From: Astrocystis sublimbata
Lineage: Eukaryota > Ascomycota > Sordariomycetes > Xylariales > Xylariaceae
Direction: 5' to 3'
Length of the DNA stretch: 64,000 bases
NCBI GenBank assembly: GCA_022453515.1
Contig: JAJNNY010000074.1
Coordinates: 98,568-162,567, forward strand
This document shows positions 21,644-32,655 of the stretch, in pieces (the stretch's first letter is position 1; every line of letters begins with the position of its first letter). Made by a program: the position numbers and the translations under genes. The notes under the pieces were generated by a model. That model had not been told where the DNA came from. It did no database searches and saw only the letters and a program-made list of their open reading frames with translations.

Positions 21644-23499
21644 TGGATTGACCCATTTCCTAGCGTTGGTATACTTGTGTGTCTGGTACTGTATTTCTAA
21701 TCCATATTAGTTTTGAAGGGCAGCGTTGAATTATTGGTACCGTAGAATCACGAAGGTGTTGCACGTATGCCTTAGAACTGGTGTTTTGTAGTCTCCTCTT
21801 TATTCCTTCTCTTAATCCAAGCTATTATAATCACGTCTCGTTGATATTGTGTAGCTAACGAGGTAATTACAGAGTCGACTCCTATACATCCCACGATGGC
21901 TAGTCTTATGCCTACCAGGATGAGAATCGGCGTCAAGACGAGCGGCCCTATACCTCCCTGTGATAGCATTCATGATGAAGCAGAACCTCAAACTTTCATA
22001 TACAGTACTGCCAATAGGGACTTGGAGCGAAGCAGCAGGGCTAACCAATATGATCGGCTCCAAGCTTCAGGTACCCTACGCACTGTTCTTGCACAGTCAG
22101 ACAACCCAAACCGCTTCGGTGAGCACTGAGCGGGCTTCGAGTGTGGGTTATTTGAAATGCGTGAGCTCGTGCATGCGCAGATCCCTCGCCCTGTCCATCA
22201 GTATTTGAGCAACAGATCAGGTTCTAGCTAGTCTCTGGATGGATAAAAATAAAACACCCGACTGTCTGAAAGATATGGGATACCGCGCTTTCCCTGGGCA
22301 GTCGCAAGCATTGGGGATACTTATCTGGCATTGCTATTGCTACAGCCTGACGTCAACTCAACCTACACCAGGAAAAATGATTAGCAGCAGGTAATGCCTT
22401 TATTTTATCGTAAACAAGCGGCGACGAAATGAAACAAAGGCTATGTATGTCTGTAAGTTCGCTCAGATTGGAGGAGGGACGTAATGTGCTAGTATTACGC
22501 TTGAAATTACAAAGTCTTAATATAGTTGAGATATCTAAAAGGAGCAAAAACATATAGCACGGACTTGCTAGTTATCACAAACCTAACTATCAATATAGTT
22601 TGAAAAATGGCTTAATAAAGCTATTGTTATTTATGAAAAGACATTATGAAGGTGAGACGTCGCTATCTTAAGATTTACGTAAACACTATAAATTTATACT
22701 TTTCATATAGTTCTACTCCTCAAGATCGATAATAGTATTATTAGTAAACCCAGCAATAGTAACTGCCCAGTTGTCTAAAGTGGAAACTCCGACCATTGGC
22801 GCCCAGCACAGGTAGCCTTAGAAAAGAGCCCACCAGCCTCATCGGGTTCGGGACCACTTCCTCCGTCACCAGCCGAGGCTATGTTTTTTTAAAGTAAGCC
22901 AGTTATTATACGCTTGAACCGGCACCCCCTTGCTAGTACCCGGCTCACTTTTTTTAACACAGCTTCGCCCGCCATGTGCCAGAACATATGACCCGAACGG
23001 TCGGTCTCGACGACGGCACACCGGTCGGAAGCCGATTCCCGCTCTGAGGACCCCCGGACGCTACGCCGCTCATGCAAAGCACCGCAGGCATATCAAGATC
23101 GAAAAGAGTAACACTCGCCAGGTCACAAGGCTCCAACTGCCGATTAGTCCCCGGCGCGGACCGTGCGACAGCGAACTACGCTGGCGAACATTACGTCGAT
23201 GGGTCACAATACCTTGTCTGGCGGCATCAGCACACTGGGAGGACTACTAGGAGAGTCGTCTACAAAGCCTAGTTCCGGATTAGGGTCCTCCGACATCGTG
23301 GTGTGATGATCATTTGCCAAGGCGAATGGAGAACACTGAAATTGGAGTCATGGATACGACTCTCGCGTTGAGCGTCCATGTTTTCTTTCGTGGCTTTTGA
23401 GTATATAATGGTTCTTACTTCCAGTGTGTTGTCTGTTGCACCTCCGCTTATCCCGCTCGTCGTGTCCCCCGGCTGTGAAGTGTAATCCTTCTCTTCATC
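21644..23499. other. Long intergenic region, AT-rich in the middle
   Basis: No supported gene in about 1.85 kb. 22400-22760 is AT-rich and broken in all frames. 22900-23280 is GC-richer with one minus-strand frame (22954-23136) of protein-like composition that I cannot identify, possibly a relic. A TATA box for the next gene lies at 23402. Confidence 0.5.
23402..23409 (+). promoter_or_regulatory. TATA box of the cytochrome-GMC gene
   Basis: TATATAAT lies 98 bp upstream of the ATG at 23500, followed by a pyrimidine-rich leader. Confidence 0.5.
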
Positions 23500-25835
23500 A
23501 TGGTTGGCACTACCCTTGTATCTAGTCTGGGACTTCTCGCCTTGGCGGGCGTTGAGGTGGTAGCCCAGACGACAGAGTACACGGACCCAAACACCAACAT
23601 TACATTTCAGAAGATTGAGAAGGATGGGAGTTCATACACCTTCGGCATCGCCCTCCCCGAGACTTTCGGGACCGATTTCATCGGTCAGATTACTGGTGCG
23701 GGAACGGAGGGGTGGGTCAGTGTATCATTCGGAGGCGGTATGAGACACAGTCTCCTGCTGATCGCCTACCCCGACGGCGAGAGTGTTACCGCGTCGCTAC
23801 GCACGACAGGGCAATATGCGGCGCCCTTGTTATTTGAGGGAAGTGAAGCCGTCGTCAGACCTATCCCCGAGGGCACCTTCGCGGATTCTACTGGTTTCTC
23901 ATACACCTTTCTCTGTGAAAGATGTGTTGTGCAAGACCTGACTTTCAATGGCTCGGTATCTGAACCCCGTTTGGGCTGGGCCAGATCTACGGTTCCTGTC
24001 GTCGATCCGTCCAGTGCAACCTCCATACTCAGTTACCATGACTACTACGGCGGATTTACGGCTGATCTGGAGGCCGCAAGTTCCGCCAAGTTCGATGAAT
24101 GGGCCGCACTGGCTGCCGTTGATCCGGATTTTCCTCCATCGCCATCTGATAGCAATGGCACGATTCCGGATGCCCCTGTCCGCGAGGAAACCTACGACTA
24201 CATTGTGGCTGGCGCAGGGGCGGGCGGTATCGTCGCCGCCGAGCGCCTCGCCGAATCGGGCGCCTCTGTGCTGCTGCTTGAACGCGGTGCGCCATCCTTC
24301 TACGCACAGGGGGGTAGAATCACGATGCCCTGGAACGACACTGTAACCGTCTTCGATGTTCCAACGGCCCTGAACCAGATCTTCGACACGCCGGGCACCA
24401 ATTCGTTCTGCGCCGACACCGCCGCGCAAGCCGCTTGCATCCTGGGGGGTGGCACTGCTGTGAATGGCATGATCTTCATCCGGCCTCCGGAGCACGATTT
24501 CGAATTCTTTCCTGAAGGCTGGAAGTGGGATGACGTTGCGGATGCTGCCGAGCGTCTGTACGAGCGGAATATCCATACCCTGTTTCCTTCGGCTGACGGA
24601 AAATACTACGACGAGACAATCTACAATGTAGCCTCGAAGTCCTTCGAATCTAATGGATGGACGAGCACCGACGCTATTCAATTTCCCAACGACAAGCACA
24701 AGGCGTTCTCGCGTGCCCCTTCAGGTGTAAGTCAGGCCCTCTCTTCCTTACCTTAGATGATTGATTTTCGTCTCTAACAGGTAAATAGATCGTCAATGGG
24801 CTTCGTGGTGGACCAGTACGAACATATCTGCCTTTAGCCCAAAAGCTCGATAACTTCAAGTTAGAATTACACACCAGAGTCGTTCGCGCCGTGCGGACTA
24901 ATTCGACAATCACTGGTGTTGAAGTTGAAGTGAACGGCGCCCGAGAAATCATCAACATCAACCCTGGAGGCGGGGTCCTTTTGGCTTCGGGATCAATGTC
25001 GTCGCCTCGAATCTTGTTCAACTCGGGTATCGGCCCCACGGAGCAGATCGAAGTCGTTGAAGCTGGCAACACCTTGGTGCGGCTTCCCGAGAGGTCGGAG
25101 TGGATCGACCTGCCCGTAGGCAAGCGCATCCAGGACCACCCGGAGTGGACGACGGTGTGGAACTTCACAGGCGAGGCAGCTGAACTACCCATCGTCTCGG
25201 AGGAGATGATCGAAAACCCGTCTGCAGAGATGATCGAGCAGTTCGCGCACGCGACGGGCGTGCTTGCACAGAACGAAATCCGCATGGAGCTGTGGACGGA
25301 CATCACGCCCGAGGTCGACGGCGTGAAGCGGTACATCCAGATCGAGTTTTACGGCACGGTGACGGGCCAGTTCAAGATGGAGCTGTTCCTGACGCACGGC
25401 TCGACGTCGCGCGGCGAGCTCGGCATCACGCCCGACGGCGTCACCTACCACATCCAGGACCCCCTGTGGCACACTGAAGGCGACATCGCCGCCATGAACA
25501 CCCTGGTCGAGACCCTGCTCGAGTACTCCCGCAAGCCCGGCGCCGTCTTCGCCTGGCCCGGGTCCCCTAATGCGACAGCCAGCGACGTCCTGGTCAACGT
25601 GCGCTCCGGCATCCACGTCGTGTCCACGGCGGCGATCGGGACAGACGATGGTCGGGAGGGAGGCAATGCTGTGGTTGATCTCGATACGCGCGTCTATGGT
25701 ACTGATAATCTGTTCGTCGTCGATGCCTCTATTAACCCCTCCGTGCCGACTGGCAATACCATGGCCATTACCATGCTGGTCGCTGAGAAGGCTGCTGAGC
25801 GGATTCTGGCCTTGAGGGCTTTAGAGGAGAGTTGA
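23500..25835 (+). CDS. Cellobiose dehydrogenase-like flavocytochrome (cytochrome plus GMC oxidoreductase)
   Basis: Exons are 23500-24726 and 24789-25835, joined in phase 0 as ...SRAPSG|IVNGLRGGPV..., giving 757 residues. A signal peptide (about 1-22) is followed by a CDH-type cytochrome domain to about residue 210. Met81 in FGGGM and His180 in SYHDYYGGF sit at the spacing of the known haem b ligands. The GMC flavodehydrogenase follows: dinucleotide fold YDYIVAGAGAGGIVAAERL, then ILGGGTAVNGMIFIRPP, and catalytic pair His685 (SGIHVVSTAAIG) and Asn732 (VPTGNTMAI). There is no C-terminal cellulose-binding module. Established knowledge: such enzymes are secreted, oxidise cellobiose or related sugars and pass electrons through the haem to lytic polysaccharide monooxygenases. 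Overall similarity to characterised CDH seems moderate, so the sugar substrate is uncertain. Confidence 0.85.
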
Positions 25836-26268
25836 AGTGGTGAAATAAGGTCTTGGTCCTTACCCATCATTAGAGTGAGACACTGAGATGGGCATCGCAG
25901 ATGACACGGACGCTTGAACAGTATTAAGCGGACTGGCTCTGGCCTGTCAATACGCAATGACTATCAATTCATGCTTTTCTAGCCAATGCCTGTGATATTT
26001 AGCTTACACCCATGAATGTGCTTTGCAAAACTCATATTCTTTTGTTGTAGTAATTACATGCGATATTACAAAACTATGCTATGCGATAAATCTAGTATAA
26101 CACTTTTGCAATCCATTTAGACTCTAATATCACGGAGAACGGGACCCCTCCTTTTATTCTATATATTCTTTTACTACTTGACTTCTTCTTTTACTATTCT
26201 AGGTAGGATCAGTTTTGCCTATAGGGTAGGGTGGCCCTGGATACGATTTCTAATACCATCTGACCAGC
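25836..26268. other. Convergent intergenic region
   Basis: 3' flanks of the cytochrome-GMC gene (plus) and the acyltransferase gene (minus). AT-rich, with no frame or RNA gene. Confidence 0.6.
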
Positions 26269-28017
26269 TCAAACCATTAATAACTGTTCTACTCTCTTTC
26301 CCACCCTTGTGCTCCATTGGTCGACATGTGCGCGCCACCAGTTGGAGAGATATAGTGATACGGCCAAACAGATGACGTAGCCCACGAAATAAGCATTCGG
26401 CCGGCCGAAGCGCTCAAAAAGCCTCGGCATGATCCAGAAACCCAGACTGTGCAGGACGGGACCGTGCACCAGATAGAAGGAGAAGCTGATCCTACCCAAA
26501 TACTGCGGTATCCTGCTCTCCAGAGCTCGGCGGAGCAGCGAGCTGCGCAAGATGCAAGGGAGCAACATGACAGCCCCAATAGCCTCGTAGAATGACCAGC
26601 CCGCGATGGGGTGGTAGTATCGCGGGAGCAAGTAGGCGAGGAACGTGAAGCCAGGCGTCCACTCGGCAGCCGCGTCGGGATACGAAAGGAGGTACAGCGC
26701 CACCACAAAGGCCGTCCACCGTCCTAGCACACCTATAAAACTCGATCGACGCGACGTGCCCCTGCGGTTTGTGGTGCCATCCGTGACAGGGCGCCGCAGG
26801 GGCGTCCCGCCGGGGCTCGGCGACGAGTGGCCGATATCCATATCCGAGAGCAGGGTGCCGGCCAGGAAGGTGGCGACATCCCAGCGACCGAAGACCAGGC
26901 TGTAGGCGGAGAGAATGCCGGCGAGCATAAGTCGCCACTTTGCCTTGATAGCTGCCGTGCCCAACAGGAAGACGTAGATGACCATGGACCCGCGGAACTC
27001 CATCGGGATGGTGAAGGTGTGCGGGTCATAGCGCGGGTGATACGGATTGAAGGTGAAGGCATTAGCCCATTCGGCGTACACGCGGGTGAAGTTGGCCAAT
27101 GCATAGGTCATGTTGTCGTGTATCAGAGGGTGTTCTTCCCACATTCCTCCGTACTCGACCCATCGCGCGGGAATGCCATAGGTGATGTTGGTGCCGTTGA
27201 CGATATCCAGCGGTGCGGGGCCTCTGTACGGTGGGATGTAATCGTGGTTTTGCAGTCTTGTCAGTCGAGTAGAATCATTCAAGACGCGCGCATATCTCTT
27301 CTCAAACAGCTGCGCATTCGCATAAACACTCGTAGCGCCTGCTAAGTGGGATGTGGAATTGACGCAGAGGCCTATGCTGGCGTTACCCAGGGGCAACGGG
27401 TCCTGCCAGCCCATGTAATCGACTAAGCCGCTCACGCCGACAACCAGTTCGGTGTGGTTGTAGCAGCGCTTGCCAATCGTCACATTGGTGACAGTGCCGT
27501 TGATGTAGGCTGAATCGGGCCCTTGGTAGATGGCCTCATTGGACTTGAAAAGGCCTGCCTGGGCCAGAAAAGCCACGAGGAACATGCTGATGGTGGGAGG
27601 GATGAAGAGGCGGAATGCGCGTTTGAAGACGGCCGAGGCGAGACGCTGGTAGGCGGCCTCCAGCCTTCCCTGGTGTATGAGTCGGAGAACATGCCGACTG
27701 ACGACATAGCCCGAGATGGCGAAGAAGATGGCGACCATGGGACGGCCGCGCTGCCACAGGCACAGTATGGGCAGCGATGTCCACTGCCGGTACGGCTCAG
27801 GGGCTTGCGGAAGCATGGCGCCGTAGCCCAACATGATGGAGGACGTCCATGGCCACAGGAAGTGATAGTTGAAGACGACGAGGCACGCAATACCACGCAG
27901 TCCATCGAGACACCTGATGTTATCCGTGTCTAATTCTCGATCGCGGGTGTAGTCGCCAGACAAGCGCTTGTCCTGGGAATTCCGCTTCTCGACACGCGAC
28001 GAGCCGAAGAAGGCCAT
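26269..28017 (-). CDS. Membrane acyltransferase 3 family protein
   Basis: Single exon of 582 residues. The opening LDGLRGIACLVVFNYHFLWP is the acyltransferase 3 (PF01757) signature, with the conserved His in NYHF. FFAISGYVVSRHVL and FSFYLVHGPVLHSLGFWI are further conserved family stretches. About ten hydrophobic helices are visible, and the segment at about 180-330 is a large loop with many Asn-X-Ser/Thr sites, so probably lumenal or extracellular. Established knowledge: the family moves acyl groups, often acetyl, onto sugars or other acceptors across a membrane. The acceptor here cannot be told. It lies tail to tail with the cytochrome-GMC gene. Confidence 0.87.
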   Translation of the reverse strand: MAFFGSSRVEKRNSQDKRLSGDYTRDRELDTDNIRCLDGLRGIACLVVFNYHFLWPWTSSIMLGYGAMLPQAPEPYRQWTSLPILCLWQRGRPMVAIFFAISGYVVSRHVLRLIHQGRLEAAYQRLASAVFKRAFRLFIPPTISMFLVAFLAQAGLFKSNEAIYQGPDSAYINGTVTNVTIGKRCYNHTELVVGVSGLVDYMGWQDPLPLGNASIGLCVNSTSHLAGATSVYANAQLFEKRYARVLNDSTRLTRLQNHDYIPPYRGPAPLDIVNGTNITYGIPARWVEYGGMWEEHPLIHDNMTYALANFTRVYAEWANAFTFNPYHPRYDPHTFTIPMEFRGSMVIYVFLLGTAAIKAKWRLMLAGILSAYSLVFGRWDVATFLAGTLLSDMDIGHSSPSPGGTPLRRPVTDGTTNRRGTSRRSSFIGVLGRWTAFVVALYLLSYPDAAAEWTPGFTFLAYLLPRYYHPIAGWSFYEAIGAVMLLPCILRSSLLRRALESRIPQYLGRISFSFYLVHGPVLHSLGFWIMPRLFERFGRPNAYFVGYVICLAVSLYLSNWWRAHVDQWSTRVGKRVEQLLMV

Positions 28018-29264
28018 GGCGTGGCCACTGGAAAGTCCAAGCTAGCGCAATCATGCAATGTGCCGCGGATGACGAGCATGCAAAAGAGAGACCGGAAGAC
28101 TTGAGGAAGACTTGAGGAAGACTTGAGACGTTGTTGTTCCAGCACACGTCATCTTTGCGGTCGCCGTTGCTGTTGCTTCAAGGATCGGCACAAGGATCAG
28201 CAGAAATCAGTTTAGACCGCTAGAATACTGGGGTTGAGGCGCAAGATCAGAGAATCATGGGCGCCGTACAAAGGGAGACGGCTCGGCGCGGACGGGTCCG
28301 TGCATGGTAAGCGCATGTGCCTTAACGTTGGAAGTACATAGTAGTTCTACAGCCAGGAAGGAGCCCGAGGAAAGGAACATAGCGGGATCAATCAATACAC
28401 GTACACGTACGATTGGTAAATTACGGAGGCCCTAGAAACCTAAACCTATTCGAAACCCTAGGTACCTAGGTATTCGGCAGGATTTCTTATCAAGAACCTT
28501 AAGGACCTCCTTAAGCGAGCCTTGGCGTGCGTGGGTTAGGTCTGACCTACATAGGCAACTCTAGCCAGTCCTCTGCTCGCAACACCCGACACAACCAGGT
28601 GGTAGCAGCATACCTAGGCCGCGACGTTGACTACAACGTATAGATAGTATGGATGATTATAATAACTATCTGAGAGTTATTCAAGAGGTCGTCACCGACC
28701 CAACTACTAATCTGACGCTCTCCCAGCTTATCTAGGGCAGAGCGGACGGGATGCCGAGTTCTCTGGAGGCTATGGTCATAATGGTCGTATGTGTCGAGCT
28801 GGTGTGTAAGCATACCTCATATCCTTAGAATAAGATAGGTGATCACGTCTTTGCGTGCATCTCGAATACATTCAGTCGTATCGTCTGGTATCGAGACGCC
28901 AAGCCCTGGGTACCCAGGCGACGCCGTGGCACAGCCGTGGCGCAGCGATAGGGGGAAATTGATTACGAAGCAAGAAATTCGAACTTCCTACCCATCGTGA
29001 CACCTCTGAGAACTCTATCCAACTTTTTAAACCCTACATATACATTATACCCCCAGGGAGTCGTGCCGTAGAAACTCTCGAGCCCGCAAATTGCGATCTT
29101 CGTGGCAGTGTCTATGGTTTTGCTGCTGCCTGGAAAGATGTTGCAGAGAGGCCCGATGTCAAAGAAGCCGGTAGTCAAGTTAAAATGTCTGCATGTCCGG
29201 CTTGTGAAGAAAGTTACCATATCGGACAAGTCCACTATCTTGTCGCAAGAGTCTATCCACCACC
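28018..29264. other. Intergenic region between acyltransferase and S41 peptidase
   Basis: Divergent promoter region. It contains a short tandem of agacttgagga (about 28099-28123) and the compound motif CCTAGGTACCTAGGTA at about 28458. Short frames at 28631-28813 and 28963-29235 have no recognisable homology. I saw no small repeated precursor-peptide gene. Confidence 0.5.
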
Positions 29265-31582
29265 ATGAGGGATATTCATACGAAGCTCACACTCGCGGCT
29301 GTGGCCCTTAATACAGTACTAGCAATTCCCCTCGGGCAGTCTGACAACGCGACCCACCCTTGCGCAGAGGTCTCGCGCCTTTGGACGGAACAGAAGGACA
29401 TTTCTGCTGCCCAGGCATTCGACTGCCTAAACTCGATCCCCTTATACAAGGAGAAGGCGCTACAGTTCATCGATGAGGTCCGACCCTACCTGGAGTGGCA
29501 ATCCGATACCGCTTACAAGAAAAATCCACCGCCAGGCTATCCTTATGAGGCATACGACTTGTTTGCTGAGCTGGACAGGGTGCGCGAGGGTCTTCAGAAT
29601 GATGTGTATAACAATGAGTACGAGTGGCAATCAGACCTGTACCAGAGTGTTGTCTGCAAGGGCCACGACGGTCATTTCGACTTCTACACCGACGTCCTCT
29701 CAAGCTCTATCGAGTTTGTGAGACCTGTCGCACTCATCTCAGTCAGTGAAGATGGCGTATCCCTACCGGCGATCAAGGTGTACGAAGACGTGGTTGGCTC
29801 GACAGTGGAGAAGATCAACGGTATGGATGCTGTGGAGTTTATTTATAAACTTATCCATCAATCATCCGCGAATCGAGACCTCGATGCCGCTTACAACACC
29901 ATGTTTTTCGAAAAGGCGATATTTGCGAAGTACGATACCAGGGGCTATTTCGAATCGGGTGGAAGAAATAGGTACGTCGAGAGTATAGAAATTTATTTCA
30001 TGTCTAAAAGATGGACATTCCCTATACGTCTAGAGAGTAGACATTTCTCAAATGGCTGACGTAAATACCGATCACTTGTAGATTCATTTATCCGGGCCCA
30101 ACTACTAAACTCACCTTCGCCAACGGGACAACTGTCGAGTATGAAAACAAGGTCAAAGCTCTCTGGGACTGGAGCAATATCACCGATGATATAAGCTTCA
30201 TCAAAAAGTATGCACCAAATGTAATAGCCAACAGCAACGCGTCAGAGACAGCATCTACAAAACAGCTGTCATCTGGCCCGATGCAAAGTTCCGAGGCATC
30301 CGGTTCGAAGACATCCAGCTCGGCAACAGCCTCCCCACCGGTTGGCTATCCCAAACCAGTCGTAGCTGATGAAGAATCTGAGGTGTCAGGCTACTTTCTC
30401 GATGAGCCTGGCTTGGAAGACGTCGCCGTTCTCGCTATGTTATCGTTCAATCCCTTTGACAGCCCCGGGTTTCAGTCTGCAGTTCAGGAATTCTTTGCCA
30501 AGTGCGTCGGTGCTGGCAAGACCAAGCTCGTCGTTGACCTCCAGTCCAACGGCGGCGGTATTATTCTGCAAGGTTACGACACGTTCCGACAGATCTTCCC
30601 GGATATAGTGCAGCAAGGGTTGAGCCGGTACAGGTACCACGAAGGCTTCGAGGCCATGGCGGAGCTGCTTTCGCGCAAGTGCGCCGACTATGCAATAGGA
30701 AACGAAACTCGGTCCGGCGACTTTGATTTCAACTGCAACACGCCCTACAACTGGCGTTTCGACCTCAACCAGACCAACGGACATTTCCTCTCGTATGAAG
30801 ACAAGTTTCCTCCGGTCCCTTTCCACGGCGACGAGTATACGCAGCTCTTGCAGTGGGACCTAAACAACCCCGTTATAACCAAGCATGGATTCGGCTCGGA
30901 TATCACAGGGTACGGCAGCCGGAAGAATTTCACGCGGCCGTTCGGGGGACCGGAAAACATTGTCGTTCTTCATGACGGATATTGCGGTTCAACCTGCTCC
31001 ATCTTCGCGCAATTCATGAAGCACGACGCCGGCGTAAAAAGTATCGCCATGGGGGGTCGCCCACAAGAGGGCCTGATCCAGGGCGTCGGGGGCATCAAGG
31101 GGTCGCACGTGCTCTCCTTTGGCGACATCCATGATTACACCCAGGTCGCCTTGGACTTGCCCGGATCTAACGATCCACAGGAAGCCGTTCTGAACAGATA
31201 TACCGAATACGCGGCGCGCGGCCGATGTACCAAGGCCGGCATCAACGCTCGTGACGCCATCGAGCGAGAGAATATTGATGATGGGACTCCCTCGCAGTAC
31301 GTGAATGAGAATGCGGATTGCCGACTCTACTGGACTCAAGACATGATCAACGACGTCAGCAAAGTTTGGAGCGCGGCTGCCAAGGCCGCGTTCCGCGGAG
31401 GCAAGTGCGCCGCGGGCGGTATCAACTACGAAAATGTCGGCGGAGACGACCAACTGCGAAATTCGGTTTCAGAGGCGGAGTTGGAAGTCGATGAGCTTGA
31501 AAAGACTCCAAGGCTAGCATTGGACGGCATTTCAGAACGCCTGAGGGAGATGTTGAGGCAAAACATGCAAGCCATTGACTAG
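29265..31582 (+). CDS. Secreted S41 family peptidase (UstP-like)
   Basis: Exons are 29265-29971 and 30082-31582; the intron joins in phase 2 as ...SGGRNR|FIYPGPTTKLTF..., giving 735 residues. Residues 1-21 form a signal peptide. The C-terminal S41 core has KLVVDLQSNGGGIILQGYD and VVLHDGYCGSTCSIFAQFMK, where Ser539 in CGSTC is the expected nucleophile. A Ser/Thr-rich linker lies at about 305-330. Many Asn glycosylation sites fit secretion. Established knowledge: S41 is the tail-specific protease family, and fungal secreted members include UstP of the ustiloxin ribosomal-peptide pathway, although most homologues lie outside such clusters. No precursor gene or complete UstYa-type oxidase gene is visible nearby, so a general extracellular peptidase is the safer reading. 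Confidence 0.85.
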
Positions 31583-32117
31583 AGTGCATGTCAGCGGTTG
31601 ATAATGTTTCTGCCGTCTCCCCGCGCTGTCTCCCTCCGCTACCAACATCCGCCCCCCTATTCCTCTACCCTGTCTCCCTCCACCGTCTCCAGGTTTCAAG
31701 TCATGATACACAAGTACATAATTCTCAAGCCTCATATAAAACCCACCAGACTTATAGGCATCTTCAATCTACCGGCTTTATCGTTCCTGTACTATATGAA
31801 TAAGATGCCTGTCTCCTTGACTTTACTTGCTACATGATACTTATATATTTATATAACCTGCCATATGGGAGGTCACGCAGCAATAGCTGCTTTGGCAGAA
31901 AGACTTGGCTATAATGATTTGATGTCCCAGCCCTCCAGTGGCATGCTACTACACATATGAATACACACACACAAGATAGTAGATAGAAGTGACTTTGTCA
32001 TGAGGCTAAGACCAGTCATTCTCCCTCTCTCTTTGCAACAAGTAAAGCCAGCCGGCTTACTTACTTCACTTCACTTTACTTTACTATACTATACATACTT
32101 TAGTATTGCCTACCTCC
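31583..32117. other. Intergenic region, low complexity
   Basis: 3' flank of the S41 peptidase gene. It contains CCCTGTCTCC-type pyrimidine runs, an acacacacac run at about 31966 and a ttacttcact/ttactatact run at about 32060-32098. No gene. Confidence 0.55.
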
Positions 32118-32655
32118 CTAAGACAATCTGATATCTATAAAAATCTTAACCTGTGTCTCCTTCTCCATTAATAGCGCCTCGAACCCCTCCTTTACTATCC
32201 TTGTTATAACTATTTTCCTGATAATAATATATTCCGAACTAATTTTCCCTTCCTTGAGCGCCTTTATTATAGCCTCAAAATCAGCTGTTGTGCAGCTTAT
32301 TAAGGAGGTAATAGTCTTTTCCCGTGCAGCATATTGTTAAACTGGAAAAGCACCTCCCCGTCCTATATCGCAACGTTAACTACCCGCCCCCGAAGCCAGA
32401 TCGCCCGCGCAGTTGATCGCAATCTTGGGTCCCACCCCCTTGCATAATTCCTTGTATCTCGCGAGGATGTCTTCGGAGGAGGAAGGGGAGGTGGGGGAGG
32501 AAGGGGAGGAAGGGTCAAGGACAATAGAGGCGCTGAATAGGGATACGAGCCGCGCGCGATCCGGGCTAGGCTCTACCATAATAATACTGCAAGGTTATTG
32601 GATCGCAACATATTTTAGCGTCGCAAGGCTGATGGATTCAGGATCTGGTCATCTT
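32118..32655 (-). pseudogene. Decayed zinc-type alcohol dehydrogenase (butanediol/sorbitol dehydrogenase-like), C-terminal part
   Basis: Read in pieces on the minus strand, the segment gives ISLATLKYVAIQ, a stop, IIMVEPSPDRARLVSLF, DILARYKELCKGVGPKIAIN, VNVAI then a stop where relatives have Trp, TTADFEAIIKALKEGKISSEY, and finally RIVKEGFEALLMEKETQVKI before a terminal TAG at 32120-32118. This order matches the C-terminal NAD-binding half and end of fungal zinc alcohol dehydrogenases of the (R,R)-butanediol dehydrogenase type. Several stops are TGG-to-TAG or CAA-to-TAA changes, the pattern of RIP, and at least one frameshift is present. The N-terminal catalytic half is not recognisable upstream. 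A GGA-rich microsatellite (32474-32512) lies within it. Confidence 0.75.

Noticed and set aside
28018..29264. Possible ribosomal-peptide precursor beside the S41 peptidase gene
   Set aside because: No signal-peptide ORF with repeated cores bounded by KR sites could be found on either strand.
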